From: Lichenostomus cassidix
Taxonomy: Eukaryota; Chordata; Aves; Passeriformes; Meliphagidae
Direction of reading: 5' to 3'
Assembly (NCBI GenBank): GCA_008360975.2
Contig: CM039184.1
Location: 49,876,797-49,940,796, forward strand
Length of the DNA: 64,000 bases
Shown: in pieces, positions 28,801 to 43,500 of the stretch
Numbering within the stretch: the first letter of the stretch is position 1
Layout: every line of letters begins with the position of its first letter
Translations under genes and position numbers: made by a program
The notes under the pieces: generated by a model
What the model saw: only the letters and a program-made list of their open reading frames with translations
What the model was told of the DNA's origin: nothing
Database searches by the model: none

Positions 28801-31517
28801 TATTCAGTAGATACTATAATATGCTACTTCCCTTCACAGAATCGCTACCTCTTTCAGTGTGTTGTTTATTTAGTAACTGTTTGGTAATTTTTATTTCTTT
28901 TAATGAAGCAGCCCATGCCTTCTTTATTGCACGCTGTTGAAAAGTGCCTTACATTCAAATGAATCCTTCACCAAAAAAGGAATATTCTTTGACAACAATG
29001 AAGAATTCATTTTTCATCAGTTCCTGTAAGGTAAAGGAACATGATTGTCTCCTCCATGTGACCACACAGTTCTGAGAAACAGAATGAAGGATTCAAATAT
29101 CCATATATTTTGCATTCTCTGTTTTCTCAGTCTTTTATGGATGGTTGGGAGGGAATAGTTCTCGTTCAAACTGCACCTACTCAAAATACTGCTTTCATAG
29201 GTCTTGGCTGAAGTTCCAATTGCTCAGCAGTTCTGCAAATCAAACCCTAGAGCATAAAGTCAGATACTAGTAAATGAAAAATGTGCAGTGAAATGACTGT
29301 ATGCTAAGGCATTTGATTTACACTGAGTAGAGCCTGGACAAGGCAAAGATAAGAACTAATTCCAGGATAGTATTCAGTCACTTTAATTATGTAATCTTCC
29401 CTTTTTTTTTTTTTTTTTTTTTTGTATTTTGCATTTTTGCAACCCATAAAGGAAGGGAGCTTTCATCCTCATGTGTCCTAGATCCATCCTATGCAACAAG
29501 CAAGGCATGGGCCTGAAGGTGCAAATTCAAGTGATATAAAATTGTATTGATATTGCACAATACATACACATAGCTGCTGAAGTGAGGATTCTGAATTGCC
29601 CCTGTAGTAAGTGAATAGATAGGTCTGTAACTTAAATGAGAAGTAACATTTAAGGTTGTACCTACCTTAGGAGTGTTGCTCAGGAATGCATTTTATAAAC
29701 TACTCTCTTAGTTTTTCACACGTCTTATGTGTTGGCTTTCATCATAGAGCCATCTCAAAGTACATGTATTATATTTTTTTTATAAAATAATGATGTGGAA
29801 TGATACCGAGAGGGATTTACTGCAGCAGTATAGCCAAAATAGTCTGCCACAGACAAGCTTACTATGTGGCACTGACTAGAGCTAATCTAAGTGTCCCTTC
29901 TTGTCTTTTGCTGTCTTCCTGCTTTTTAACCTCTGAAATTTTGGATGCCAGGTTGTCATTACAAATTTTTTTTTCAATAATAGCTTGAGTAATTTTCAAG
30001 TGGCTCTATAAATGAGAAGAAATAATTTTGCTTAAAGTGAAGAACCTAAAACTGGTGATGTGACTTCCTCACATAACAGATGAGTACCAAGCTACAGAGT
30101 TAACATGCATAGACAACTTGATTCTAGCATCTCCTTGCTTATCAGGGCTTGATTTAGCAACCTTCATGTTCCTTTAACATTATTTTTTGAGTGTGGCATT
30201 ACATACTGTATGCTTCACAGTGGTTTCATTTTGGGACCTCATTAGAAACCTGTTAGACAGTGTACAGATGTGGTGGTTTGTATTCCAATCCACAGTATGT
30301 TCCTATCACTGAAAATCTATATTAAAAGGTTTTAGGCTGTGATGAGGGATGTAGAAAAGCCTGATGAAAAGTAACTGTGGGTGCTAGGCATAGTACATAT
30401 AGAAGGAGAGGAAATCAATATAAACTCGTGTAAACTTAATATCATCAAAACAATTTCTCAATTACACGTCATTATTTAATGTCTTAATTTTTCATTAATA
30501 TGGAAGCCAATTTTTCCCATATTTCTGTTGCAGAAATTAGCCCACCTTAAGAGCTGGAAAGGCTGGAGTATATACCTCCAAATAATGAGGAGAAGAAAAA
30601 AAACTATGAATGTTTCATCTGAATGATTCTAGTTACTGGAATTTAATCTCTCTGGAATAATCTGGTTGTTTAGAGGGAATCAAATGCCAGGGGGTTAGAA
30701 TGAAGGAAAAGTCTAAATCATGTTAAATTGTTAAGAGAATTTTCAGATCCTGCAGAAACAATGTAATTGTCACAAACTTCTTGGTAACTTCCCCAATGTA
30801 AACCTAAAGAGCTGTTGCAAATTAAATACAAGGGACCATGTACGGTCCTATTTTGGAACTCTGGTCTGAGATATTGTGATTAAAGGTCAAGAGCTTTCTG
30901 TGTGTGGGCAGTAAGACGAGAGTAGTGTCAGACATATGAGTGGTCTTTTTATAAATTAATGTTAGGGTGTTATGAAAGATAGCTGTTAAAAAGGAATAAA
31001 AAAGTGTGCATGTATAAACACACACATATACATTTGTGTGTGTATATATATGTTTATATGTAGTATAATGTTCTTGATTTATTATCTGTTACCTCTTACC
31101 ACTATTGGAGCTTTATTTTATTTATATATACATATATATCCATGTGTGTGTGTGCACTCACACACTTAAATATTGCATATCCTCAAGATCCGACAGCCAA
31201 AGACAAAAAACCCCAAATGCATCATGATCTCATCATTCACAGGAAGGACACTGATGTGCAGTGAGAATACTTAGTTGATGTAGCAATTTCCAAAAGTGCT
31301 GTGTTCCCAGCATATACCAGTGCTATTTCTGTACTTCAGAGTCCTGTACTTCTGTATTTTTTTTACTTCAAGATAAGCTACAAATATATATTTGTATGTG
31401 AAGGTATATACTTGTGTGTGTGTATAAGCATGTGTGTATATGTAGAAACATAGCCTCTTGAACTTATGGCAGCAATGTTCCTTTTCCTCTGCTGTTGCTG
31501 CTATCCTTAGTCCTCCA

Positions 31518-31552
<35 letters not shown>

Positions 31553-34500
31553 GATGTTTCTAATATGAAAGTAGTAGTAGTTAGTTAACCTTTTATTTTC
31601 AATTATTTTTATGTGAGGAGTATGGGTAAAGTTATAATTGTGTAATTGTAGCTGGATTTTTTTGGTTGTATTTCTCTGAGATGTTTTCCTGATGCAAGGA
31701 ATCCTTTAAATCTGCTTTATATATTGGGGAACTAATGTTAGATCCATGAAAGACAGTGCATCCAAAGACATGATAATAACTGCTGAAACAGTAAATGTTG
31801 GGGAACACAAGCAGCATCTCTAGAACTCCTGTGTTCAGATGCATTTTGGTTTGACTAAACCAACAAGAATGCCAGACAAGGTGTTGCTAGAGCAAAACCA
31901 AGTGAGAAGGGAAAAAAACCAGAAAAAAAATATTATGCTTTCTAGGTAGAAGAGTCTTTTTAGGAGTGCAATTTTGTGGAGAAAATCAGTTCACTTACTG
32001 AAAATCACAATGTTCACCCTCTGATTACAAATTTATTTACAATTTACATGCAGAAAGGTGCCCAAGTCTGTCTTTTTAAGACAACATACAGTAAGTTAGG
32101 TATCCAGCAACTCTGAAAATATCACTTATTGAGATATAGTTGCATGATTTTAAAAATACAGGTACTTTAGTGTTCCTTAACCTTGGTGTTTATTTCTGTG
32201 TCTGTAAAACAATGGCAGTATATTAGAAAAGGCATGAGACTAATTTTGAATCTTGAATTTTATCCAAAATAGAATGGAAGAAATGTTAGTAAAGCCTGTC
32301 ACAGGGCAGCTTTTGCATCTGAAAAGATAATGCATGATAGAGAAGGCAGTTTTGTACACTGAGAGGCACTTTATAGATGCATGTTAAAGGCATGTTTAAA
32401 AATAAAAGCTAAATAATTTCATGGTTTATATACAAATGAAAGGTTTTCATAGGTTATGTCTTTTTCAGACACAGTGATAATAACAGCAATGCTCACACAT
32501 TATAATCATTCACCCTTCAGGAAGGAACAACAGCTAATCAGAAAGCCAGTACTCATCTTAGTATTTTTAGCCTTCACTTAACTGTGCTGTTTAGTGAATA
32601 CTTTTGATATATTATTATATCTATAAAGAACTTTATTTGGGTTATTTTAAAGCTCTTATTGTCAAGCCATTTTTCAACCTTTCTTCAAATTCATGTAGCA
32701 TAAATATAGACATTTAAGTCATATCTATATTTAAATTAAAAAAAACCCCAAACAACCCAACCCTCATCTTTTGCTGTGCATTTTTGAATCTTAAACTTTT
32801 CTTCCTTTGTCAGAAAGCCTAGCACAGTTCAATGTATCTGAAACAATGAGCTTTCAGTAGGTAGAAGCAAGACAATTCTTATTCTGAAAAGATACTGCTT
32901 GCTCTTGCTGTCGATATTTTTTGTATAGTTCTTGAATGGCCCTATTGTCCTTCTGTGTGCTCAAAGTGAATGAATTTATCTTTCAAAGTGGAGCACTTCT
33001 TTCTTCCCTGTACCAATTCCCACTTCTGTTTCTGAAGGAGAGGAGACTGCACTCCTGAAAGCATATAATTCTGAGCACTGAAAATTAGATTCCAGTGTAC
33101 CTGTCACTCACAAAGTCAGGTTTATGCCAAGTGTTGTGTTGTTACCATAAGGAATTTGTTTGGACCATTATGGAAATAACTTCACTCTAATGTACCAGTG
33201 AAGTTGCTGAATTTGCCACCATCTTCTGTTCTGAAAAGTAGATTCTAATTTTTTGAGGTTTCTGACAGTCCTCATACTGAAGTTCAGTGCTGTGAGTTCT
33301 TATGCCTTTGCTAAGTGTAAAACATAATGAGTTATTCTCTCTTTAGTGGGATTGTTCATACACTGGGCACGAGTAGAAATTTTGGAGGGTTGGTGCTGCA
33401 TCCAAAGGTAAAAACTTCCAAATTAATGCACTTTGTTTCTAGAGTGCTTTCTTGGTTCTGTATGGTTAAGTGTAGTGCAACAAACTTTGGTGTCTGTTTT
33501 CGCAAACATTAATGTGTGTATGATCTTTGTGTGGCAGGTCACTTCCATGCACCTTGCTCCATTTTGCTCCAAGGAAAGCAGGTGCAACAAGCTGTTTGCA
33601 GGCATAAGAGACTTAAAGGGAGCATAGGATAAATATTTTCAAGAGGGAACAATATGGAATAAGTAGATGAATGAAATTTAGTTAGCGTTTTTTTCCCTTC
33701 TTATGCTGTGTAATGAAATTCTCAGCATTCAGGAAAAAAACTGAAAATTCTCAGTTGTCAGGTGGCGACATACATAAACAAAAGGACCTCCTTTTTTCAC
33801 AACAAGTATTTCGGAAATTTATGGAGTAAGATCCTGCAGAGACCTCAAAGCATGGTGTTGTTGGGGTTTTTAAATTCCTTGAGGATGTGCTTATCAATGC
33901 CTAGTAAGTATAAATAGCTTCACTGCAACTGTTTGTTAAGGGACTTTCAAGCTGGAGGTCCCTAGATCGCTGGAGGCTTACTTGGGAAGATGAGCATGTG
34001 TCTTTTCTTTTTTGCATTATTATTATGACTGTCACCAGTAGCAAGTGCCTGAAGGGGAGTCACTGTACTGGGGAACTTTTGATCAGCCTCAATAAGGTAG
34101 TTATTATTTTAGTCATCTTTGTTAATCATTTACCTTCAGTGAACTTTAATCTGGACCTAAAAGTATATTGCACACCTGTTAACCATGGCTTCTGGCAGTT
34201 ATTTAGCTGTTATTTAATAAACAGAGAAGGCATTGCACTGTTCAGGTACAAGTATAGTCTTATTACCTTTCCTTTGAAAATCAGGATTTCTTAAAGTTAT
34301 AAAATTATTAAACTAATTTCTTAAAATTATTTGAAATAATTTGAAATAATAGAATCAACAAATGAAACCTGCATCCAATTCTTTTTTTTTTTTTATTTCA
34401 CTGATAGAAATAAAAGCTTTGTATTTTTCTATCCTCAGTCTTTTTTTTTTACTATTTCATGCTTCTGTTTTTCTCACTGGTGATGTGAAGTTAAGAATGC

Positions 34501-37500
34501 TTCACTGCTACAGAGGATGCTGTCAAGTTCACACTCAAAGAGATTATTCTGCCCACTCTTTTCCCATAGAGGGTGAATTAGGAACTGCGTAGGCTTCACA
34601 GAACTCTGCTCTCTTCTGAGGCAAGTGTGCCAGTATGAAACCTGTGATTTATAGGGAAATGGACTGGGGGCTAAAGGTGAGGGGACAGAATAAAGATGTC
34701 TAGGTTACAGGATATGAGGGTAGAAGAAAAGTAGAAATATTTAAAAATACATTGTATGAGGAGTGGCTAAGCCAGGTTAGTTATTGAAAAGCTACTACTT
34801 TGTGTTGAAATCCATACCTGGTTCCCCACTGCTACTCTCAAGGGTAATGGAATGTAAAAATCCCCAGGAAATTCTTACTAAGAAGTCTGGCAAGTAAACA
34901 TTAGCTGACTTATCTCACAGTATATTTTATTAGTTGTAATTCTGTCATTTTAAAAATCTCATCCTGTAATAGACATTATTATTCTTTTTGGGGCATTATT
35001 CTCTTCAATGCCTCATATGATATAATTGATACTTCTGCTTGTGCATAGACACACACACATGTGTGTCTTTTGTCAGATTTAGCTTTAACACTCCTGGCTA
35101 AAATGATATTTTTATTTGCTCATACCTGAAATAGGGTATTAAAAGAGTTGTGTGAAGTATTTTCTCCATTTAGGCTTTAGTGCTCAAGAATTTAGGAATC
35201 TTACAAAGAAAGGCTTGTCAGTGATGCAGGTTTAAATATGTATTAACTAGAAAAACAGTCTTCTCTGCAGAGGCAGGCAACTCTGGAGCTTTTACCTTTC
35301 AGTGCTTTTATTTTTATCAGTCTGTACCCAAATACTTGTTGTGTGAGAGGTAACTTAGTGAACATGCAAGTGGTAAGATGTGTGAATTTGGCCTTTTGCT
35401 TGGATGGTATAATTTGTTTTTTTCTGATGCAGTTACTGTTTTCAAGAAATACACTAATATTTCCAGAAATTAAACTTGTGGAAGTGGCTGCCACTAGATG
35501 AACATGTAAATAAATTTAAGAAGGAAATGCTGATGGTATTCCAAATAGATCAGAAATAACTTACATACTTATCAGTTTTTCCAAAATCCATACATTTCAG
35601 AGGCCCTCAGAAGTGCTCACTGAACATTTTATTTCACAGTTGTGTCAATGCAAAAGTTATTTTTAAGTACATTTTTCCATGCAGAAGTAAAAATCCCAAA
35701 CAATTTCAAACAATTTCATTTGGTTTAAGGCAAAAATAATTTCTAATAATTGAGTCACAACTAACCCTTTGATATTTTAGCTGCTGTATAGGAGATTTTT
35801 TCAAAGATATGTTTAGTTCATGTAGTATATCAGAAGCATGAGCAACCACAGGCTTAAGAAAGACTTTTATATGTAATATATTTTATTTTGTTAAAACACT
35901 CAGGTTTAAAGCAAGAAAAACTGCTGTCGATGAGAAGGATTTAGATGTATAGAGATTATTTAGACAGTAAAGCAGGATTTAAGCTAGATACTTGCATAAT
36001 TTTGCATTCACATTTTAATGCAATCTGTTGTTAATCTTTTTCATTGTTTCCTTTTTTAATAATTAGAGTGTGCATTTTTTCTCCTAACAACAATCAAGTA
36101 AGGTCGTTCCAGAAACTGGAAACTTAGGGTTGGACAAAATTTATTTATCCATTAATAAATTAGAAGTGGCTTGTAAATTATGGCAAAAATATATATTACT
36201 GACTTAGTTTTTTTGGACCATGATGAAATAATTCTTCTTTACAAGTTTGATTCTTGAATGATAATCCCTTGAACTTTTGTTATCTTTTCCCTAGGACTTT
36301 AAGACAGGATTTGGTATTACTCTAATCCCTATGAATGTGGCAAATGTAAAACAAGTGGATCGGGCTGCAAAGCAATCTTTTGAAATAATTACTCCTTATA
36401 AAAGCTTTAGGTAAGAAGTTAAACACTTTACAAAATATGCAATTAACTAATGCAATAAAGAAATACTGTTTTCATACTGCGTTGCCTTAGCTAGTTTGGA
36501 TGAAAAGGTAGTAAGGATATTCAGCAATTTTTAGAAATTGAAGGATTTTCTTTCATTTGTTTAGCTGTGTGCTTCATCTCTTAGCTCCTGACTAAGCATA
36601 TTATGCCCACAGGTTCGTATTTTTATGTAGTCTTCTTTGTTCATTCTGTACAAGAGCTAAAGGAAAAAAAAAAGAAAGGAATTGCTCCACTTTAACAAAT
36701 TGACTCCATCTTAAAGAATAATAAACTTCAGTAGTGAAATAATGCTGCATCCGTTTAGTATTATGCATTTTATTTGAAAAGAAGCTTTCATGTACCATTC
36801 CTTGTAGAAATCCTTGGTTGAAAGCAGTTGGAAGTTTCACTTTGGCTGATGCTAATACTTGCAATGATTTTTAAGAAAATGAAAGCACATGCTAATAAAA
36901 GCCTTCTGTTAAGTGTTGTAGCGTTTCTTAAATGAAACTTCATAACGAAGGGGAGAAGGAAATTGCTTTGTTCTCCTGGGCTTGTTAAATATTAGCAAAT
37001 ACTTTCACTCTCAGTCAGCTAGCAGGTAAATTAGTCTTGATCAGCAATTTGAATCTGTTGATAGTTGGTAGATGGATAGTTATTAGGTTTTCTCTAAGAC
37101 ATCATCATGCTGATGTTTGTTTATAATTTGATTTTTTAAAAAGCTAATTGAAATGAAAAGCAAGTTCATTTTTACTTCTTAGTAAGTCTCCGTGTTTTCT
37201 TGTGTCATTCTATCCTTTTGTTGAAGTTCAGTCTTTGCGTTTGGTAATTGGTAACATAAAAGGAGTGAAATTAACTCCGGGATGTTATGTGAATATTACA
37301 AAAGCTGTGTCGCTTATACTAGTGGTTTTGTTGAAAACTGAATGCTAAAATGAGGGCGTTTCATTGAATAAAAATACAAAGTAATACATTCCATTTTAGT
37401 ATTTATATCTGTGCAGAGGAAGATTTTGACTGCAATTTCAGATGTAAATGTAATAAATAAGAGACACTACAGACCATGTTTAATTGGGCTTTAAAATAAA

Positions 37501-40500
37501 GATCAATAACACAGAAAAGTCAATTGTTTCAGCTTTACAGCAGAGTCAGAAAGAGAGAAACAAGACTGGATTGAAGCACTCCAGCAATCAATAGCAGAAA
37601 CTCTATCCGATTATGAAGTAGCTGAGAAGATTTGGTTCAATGAGTCCAACAGGAGCTGCGCTGACTGTAAAGCTCCCAGTCCTGACTGGGCATCCATCAA
37701 TCTCTGTGTTGTCATTTGTAAGAAGTGTGCAGGTAGAGTAATTAATGACAAGCTGTGTGGGTTCCACTAAATGTCATATTTGCATATCTGTGTATGTTCT
37801 TTTGTTCTGAATTGGCTTCTGAATTGGCTTTTTTTTTTTTTTTTTTTTTTTTTTCATTTTTAAAGTGCTATCCTTTGGAAGTTTTGAGAAACAAAATGTG
37901 AGCATAAGTTGAGTTTGGTTTTTTTTTTTATACCAAGGGTATCCTTATTCTAAAGCACTTCCATGCATAAATCACATGTCTGTCATGACTGAGTTCTCTC
38001 AGATGAATAATCCTTTGCAATTAGTGGAAATTAAGACACAATAGCACTTCATGTGAAAGGAATTGCTCTTGCAAGGCTAGATGCCAAAGTATAACAATTT
38101 TTAGTGTATAAATTTTGGGTATTAATTTTGTTACATCTGGGCATATTTTACTGCTGATAGGGATGTTTTTTTCAGATACTACTAAAAATCTAGTTCTGTC
38201 ATGTTTTTTGTTGAAATATGTGTTTAAGCAGTAGATTCAACGAAATAATTTATAATTCTAGGCTTTCTTTTGAACCAAACTCTCCCAGAAATAGTCTACA
38301 TGAGAGAGCCTACTTTTTTTTTATTCATTACTGTCAAATGAAATTAACCTTTTTTTTTCAAAAAAATAGATTTATTTTTGATGCTTTTATATTCAAATGT
38401 CAAACCCAACCTTTTTCAAAAATAGCGAGTAGAATAAATCTGTCTTTTTCACATTTTTTTTTGTTATCTCAGCAGAAGAAAAACTCAGTTTAAGTGCCTT
38501 AGTTAAATAATAATCTTGGATTTTCAGGACAACACAGATCCTTAGGACCAAGAGATTCAAAGGTTCGCAGTCTAAAAATGGATGCCAGCATTTGGAGCAA
38601 TGAACTTATTGAGGTATGTTGTGATATTCTAACTCTTTTTTTCCATCTTGAAACCTACTGTATGAAAAGGAGTTATTTACTGCTTTACTCCCAAGAAAAC
38701 TGAACATATAACTGCTAAACCATATGGTGCTGTTACAGTAAACTCGATGTTTCTCTGCATCATGTACCTTTGTGTAATTCATATGTTTTGCTAACAATCC
38801 ATACAGTTTCTCTTAGTATCTCTCCAAGTATCTAATATTTTGGGGAAAAAAGAAATAAAATGCTTTGGGAGAGTGTTCATGATGGGGCAAGGGGAAAAGA
38901 GCGGAAACTTCTCGCTACCAGTTTAGCTCCTTGGAGTGTTAAAAAGGGGTGTTGGTAAAAAGTGGTCCTGATAGAGATGGTTGGAGCTGTGAGTGTTTTC
39001 TTTAAAACATGTTACTCTTCTCTGAACTTTAGCTAGTATTTTCTAGTATATAATGAAGTGTTATATGGGATTAGCCTTGTAAAGCTTAGCTGCTCTTGAT
39101 GGTAATTGATGATTGCAGACTTTATTATTCATTTATAGATGACCATAGGCAGTGACTGAGAGAGGCTTCTGTTTCCTGCAGGAAATTTTATTTTCTTTAA
39201 TAACTTTCTTTTTCAACTTTTCGCAGCTGAAATCTGTTTAGAGGCTCCATATCCTTCATACTATTTTGCTATTTTTTTCCTTGCATGTCATCCAGCTCTT
39301 TATTGTCATTGGAAATAAGAGGGCAAACAGTTTTTGGGCTGGAAATCTTCCTCCAGATGAAGAATTGCATATTGATGACCCTGCAGATAAAAGGATAGCA
39401 TTCATTACACAAAAATACAAAGAGGGAAAATTCAGGAAAACACCCTTTCTCTACAAAACTAAGGAACAGTTGAATAAGGTAATATAGCATGGTTAAGCCC
39501 ATTCTATATTTTGGATTGTATTGTATCTGTGTGCAATTTGGTCATCTTGGTAAACTGGTGAGAAATTAATTCAGCATCCTGAGTGACATTCTGAGTAAGG
39601 GCTGTTTAGGAGCCTTTGCAGGAGTCTTTGCATGACTACTTAACTTGCTTTTCCAGTTTGTTTGTTTGTAGAAGGTTATGGTACTTCTGTGGCGCCCCTA
39701 ATATGTCTTCCAGAGCTATCAAAATATGGAACTTTATTTTAATTCAAGTGTAGTCTAAGGACGCGAATTTCCACTTTACTTCTTTAGATTACTTCTTTAT
39801 GTGACTTTTTATATCCTACATGTCTGACATCTAACATTCACATACATTAGATGGTCCATTTTTATCAATGGTGAAAATAGCTTGTAACACATGTAGTAGC
39901 TTATAGCTTCTTGGAAATGAAAAAGCTAAAAATAATGACGGAAAATATGTGTTCTCTCCTTTTACAAAAACAACAAATTCTTTAGAGTTATAAAATGGAA
40001 AATTTTAATTATCCATGCCTTTGTAAATTTTGATGTCCATTTGACTGAATTCTCATATCTGAGGGTTTGAGTCATGGTTGTTCAGGGTTAATGAATACAG
40101 AAGAGTTTAAATGCATTTTGCAATGTTAATGAATTCAATTACATGAATCAAATTGTCTCGAAGGATATGTAAAGATTGTGGGAGGGCAGTAACATTTAAA
40201 AGTTGAGTGGTTTGAAACACAGTGGTTTCATTTGTTCAGTGTTAGTGTGTGGAAAAGAAGTGTTATTTTTCGTACATTTTATAAATTGTATGTTAGTTAT
40301 ACACATAATTTAAAATAAAGGCATATAAGTATAATTATCACTGAAATGCCTCTAGCCAAAGTATAGAACCATCACTTTACAGCTTGAGTTTGTTTCCTGC
40401 ATTTCATTGGAGAAACATTTTTGGGCATCACGGGGAACTCTTTGTCATTGCAAAATGAGACATTTGGATTGCTTTCTATTTATTGGTAATAGCTGTGAGA

Positions 40501-43500
40501 TTTTGCTTAATACTGTAACTGCAGCCTACAGAAAAAAGCTCAATGTTATACAAGCATGGTTTTTCTCAAATCTGTAGGATTTGTTTTTTGTGGGGAAGGA
40601 TATGTGTCAAATAATCATTTAGCTACTGGGAAAAGTTATCAAATTCTCTATGGAGACATGAAATCACTATGTAATAAGGCATTCATTGCCAAGTAATTCT
40701 AGAACTTTTATTGAACCGTCTTTTCTGTTATCTTGTGCGTCCTGGAGGCTTATGTGTTTATTAGAACAGCTAAATTTTAAAGGAGTACTCTTCCTATTTT
40801 GAGTGACTTCTGCTTTAATCAAATAAGAAAAACTCAGTCATTAACCAAATCACTTAAATATTAAATCATAGAAATTTTAATGGGATAGGTTGCTGTAATT
40901 GTGTAGCTATTTTTGGTTTTAAGGTTTTGGACTAATCTTGTGAAAGAAGAATAATGTTGGTCATGTTTGTGTATACAAAAATAAAAGGAGATTCATGTTT
41001 TAGGATATGGTGAGACATTTAAAAGAAGATGAACAAGTGTTAAGATACACTGAGGAGTAGTTGCCTAATTGCCTGACTGTGTTTTTTTTAAAAAAAACTA
41101 CCTAGGAATCTAAATCTGTGTCTTAGTAATAGAATTTAAGAATCTAATCTCATCTTTTTGGTTGAACTTCTGAGGTCTGAAATAATAGGACTTTTTCCTT
41201 AGTAGTTTGATGTAAATAAACAGCAAGAATCTCCTCCATTTTTATTAATTCATGTTATCCTTCCCAAGTAAAATTTGTGACAGCAACATCTTGCAGGGCT
41301 TGGGCTGATGTTTTGGGATTTTGTTGCTGAGTTTTTCTAGATTCAGACCATACTTCATGATTTCTGATACTTATCAATGTTTATGGTCCAGCTATATTGG
41401 AGGTGAAAGGATTTACATCTACATTGCATATATCTGTTGACAGTGACTTTCTAATTTAAACAGACTTCCTATTTTCCCTCTCTGATAAGGCCCTGTGTGC
41501 TGCTGTAGTCAAGCAAGATGTACTAGAAACTCTGATGCTACTCTTCAGTGGGGCTGATGCTATGTGTGCCACTGGAGACCCTGTGTACAGTACCCCATAC
41601 TTATTAGCCAAGAAAGCTGGACAAAGACTGCAAATGGAATTCCTCTACCATAATAAGTTCTCAGGTATGATGCATTTGTTTCTTTTTGATCTTCTAATTT
41701 TATATTGTGAAAAAGAGAAGGAAATACTTCAGAAGAAAAATTTGCTTTGCTTTGAAAAACAGTGGTATAATGGAGGGTTTTATTAGTGCACAATTTCAAT
41801 TGGGTGCAAATTTGCTATCTTGCTCAGAAAACATATTTAGGATTTAAAAAACTCCCAAACAACACAATGGTGACTCATAGAAATCATACCAAATTACAGC
41901 ACAGAAAACAATCCATAATCTTCTCTGCCAATATTATCAGTCTTCTACCAGAAAAAAATAGGCGTATGCATTTAACATGTCTAACGAATTCATCTGGTAC
42001 TTTGTTTTTTTCTTAAAGATTCTTTAAATTGATATCCACTCCTATTGCACACAGACCTAGCTGTTTTTTCCCAAACTCTCCTCCCAAAATAAAACTCACC
42101 TCTTGAGCCTGCAAAATGATCTATCCCAGAAACCTTTTTCCCATCACAACTTCTGTTGCAGCTTGGAGCAAATGATAAACTTTGGCTTGGAAGTCAACTG
42201 TCCTGTTTGGAGTGTGTGACTGCTATGAAGCTCTTGAAAACAGAAAGCTGTTCTTAGCAATAAATGAATTGAAGTGTATGGGTGTGACTGAACTTTGCTT
42301 TTAAAAGGGCTGGGCAGTATCTGAAGCAGACAGGAGCTGAAAGCTCACATGCAGATTTACACTGAAAAAACAATAGCTATGTGGATGTAGTCATGGACCA
42401 ACTTTCGACTGGCTTGTGTCACTCTGCGAAGTAATGCTACATAGGCTGAACAAGAAAAGTTTTAGTGTTAATTCAATGTTTAGGGAAACACATGAATGAA
42501 TTAAGGCTTCAGAGGCCAAACACAGTGCCGTAACTTCTGCCTGAGCATCACTCAGGCCAGTGCCATGCACTGGATCACAGGATGTTAAGCTCTGTCACTG
42601 TTCAGGCATGTAGCTAGGGTTTGTTTTTGGGTTTGTTTTTTTTTGCTAGCTATGGTCTCAAGTGGTCCTAAGGCTAGAGAGAGAGAAGTTTGCTTGTTTT
42701 GGCTCAGTCTTTTCTACTTCTGGCCTTCCAGCCAAGGCAGCACCATCATGTTCTTATCTTTAGAGAAAGGGGGATCAGTGCATGTGGATGATGATTCCCA
42801 GAATCTCTGTCTGCTGCCAGATTTATTGGTAAACTCTACATAAGCCCTCAAGAGAAGCAATCTCCTTACACTGAAGGATGTTACCTAAGGGGTGAAAATC
42901 AATGTTTGGTACATCAGAAACCAGTATTTTATATTACCTTGACACGCAATGGTAGACAATACCAACATTGTAATAAATTTGAACCAATTGTTCTTTTATG
43001 AATGTATTTTCTAATTATAAAAATCAAACCTGTAAGTTTTATCTGAGTTGTAGTAAAGCTACTGCAGAGCAGTGACATATTTACAGACATGCATTTAGAA
43101 AGATGTGTGGAAAAATGTCTTTAAGTGATATAGCCAAAGATCTGTATGTTATTTACTCCTTTGTCTTTGAACAGATTTTCCAAACTATGATACTTGTTTT
43201 GAAAGTGGCTTCTCTGAAGATTCTTCACATTCCACCTTTCTTTGTGAATTCTTATACAAAGTTTCTTCTAATACGCCTAAGCTTCTTACAGAGAAGAAAT
43301 TAAAAGAAGGTATTTAACTTTTAATTTATGTATTTGAATAACACATGAATATGTATGATTTGGATGAATTTTATTCTTTTTAACTTCTTGCATCACTTTT
43401 TGAGAGATAAAATGTCTTTGATAAGACATATCATCTTTTGATTTAGTAGACCTCTTTCAGATAAAGAAAATACTGTTTGTTGATCTCTTCATTCAGTAGT

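Larger units (their letters stand above)
10740..36294 (+). other. Large intron c-d (25.5 kb) splitting PH2
   Basis: The longest intron in the window and host of most mobile elements: an LTR fragment (11.85-12.25 kb), a CR1 3' fragment (15.35-15.48 kb) and a truncated CR1 with reverse-transcriptase remnants (18.37-19.53 kb). It also holds a hairpin cluster at 12.95 kb, a GATT tandem at 21.17 kb, and a TA/TG simple-sequence zone ending in 32 adenines at 31.0-31.55 kb. The protein joins cleanly across it, so no conventional ARAP2 exon is missing. I found no other gene in the remaining sequence. Confidence 0.75.
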
